A stretch of DNA of 6,298 nucleotides, from assembly GCA_013153415.1 (NCBI GenBank), contig JAADEO010000170.1:1-6298 (forward strand), in the 5' to 3' direction. The notes under the pieces were generated by a model. That model did not search any database and had not been told where the DNA came from. It saw only the letters and a list, made by a program, of their open reading frames with translations. Source of the stretch: Deltaproteobacteria bacterium. GTDB lineage: Bacteria > Desulfobacterota > Anaeroferrophillalia > Anaeroferrophillales > Tharpellaceae. How positions within the stretch are numbered: the stretch's first letter is position 1; each line of letters begins with the position of its first letter. This document shows, piece after piece, positions 6,091 to 6,298 of this stretch. A program made the translations under genes and the position numbers.

Positions 6091-6103
6091 ACGGAGGTGA
6101 ACG

Positions 6104-6298
6104 ATGAACAGAGTCAAAAAAAAGCCCCTATTCTGTAGTATATTCTTCCTGATTTTCTGCTCTCTTCTCCTGTCCACTACCGTAACCGCCGGGACCCTGG
6201 AGCAGGTGCCCTGGTCCCGGCTGGCCTACTATCTCGAGAGCCAGCAGGTCGAGCTCCTCGATTTGCCGACCTGTGATTGCCCCCTGGCGATCAACCAG
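6104..6298 (+). CDS. Secreted protein of unknown function (N-terminal 65 residues, cut by the right edge)
   Basis: The ATG at 6104 follows an excellent ribosome site, GGAGGTGA (6093-6100), and the frame stays open to the window end. Residues 1-29 form a signal peptide: basic start (RVKKK), a long hydrophobic core, and a VTA-G cleavage point at 29-30, so the product is exported. There is no lipobox cysteine at the cleavage site, so it is probably not a lipoprotein. The visible mature part, 30-65, is amphipathic with VPWSRLAYYLES and then a CDC pair (Cys57, Cys59). That could be metal-binding or disulfide-forming, but the family is not recognisable from this fragment. The terminator immediately upstream suggests conditional expression. 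Confidence 0.7.
   Translation, partial: MNRVKKKPLFCSIFFLIFCSLLLSTTVTAGTLEQVPWSRLAYYLESQQVELLDLPTCDCPLAINQ

Overview
The window looks like an ordinary chromosomal stretch of a moderately GC-rich anaerobic or microaerophilic bacterium. A CydA-like protein carrying heme c, an aldo/keto reductase with a ferredoxin tail, and the style of the LeuB and secreted proteins suggest Desulfobacterota, perhaps Desulfuromonadales. This placement is an inference from gene content and was not checked by search. I see no mobile element, CRISPR array, tRNA or rRNA.

Left part (1-2302): a minus-strand gene runs off the left edge. It encodes an eight-helix cytochrome bd oxidase subunit I-like protein that ends, within the window, in a c-type heme motif. 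It has a strong sigma70-type promoter whose -35 box lies inside a perfect 13-bp palindrome. Diverging from it across 221 bp is a four-helix membrane protein of unknown function with a disordered polar N-terminus and an acidic tail.

Middle (2278-3809): a stem-loop able to terminate transcription from both sides separates the membrane protein from a convergent minus-strand gene. That gene encodes a secreted protein with two similar beta-rich segments and a C-terminal beta-barrel-like domain. A 388-bp AT-rich divergent intergenic region follows, holding a good plus-strand promoter overlapped by an imperfect palindrome.

Right part (3810-6298): a TTG-started aldo/keto reductase with two [4Fe-4S] ferredoxin motifs, then leuB (3-isopropylmalate dehydrogenase, leucine biosynthesis) 67 bp downstream on the same strand. 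After leuB comes a 193-nt non-coding stretch that ends in an intrinsic terminator only 2 nt before the ribosome binding site of the next gene, a secreted protein cut by the right edge. This layout suggests attenuation or riboswitch-like control, and a competing antiterminator pairing can be drawn. A 37-codon cysteine-rich reading frame lies inside this leader. No single multi-gene system ties the window together. The most interesting items are the c-heme CydA-like protein and the leader with its terminator.
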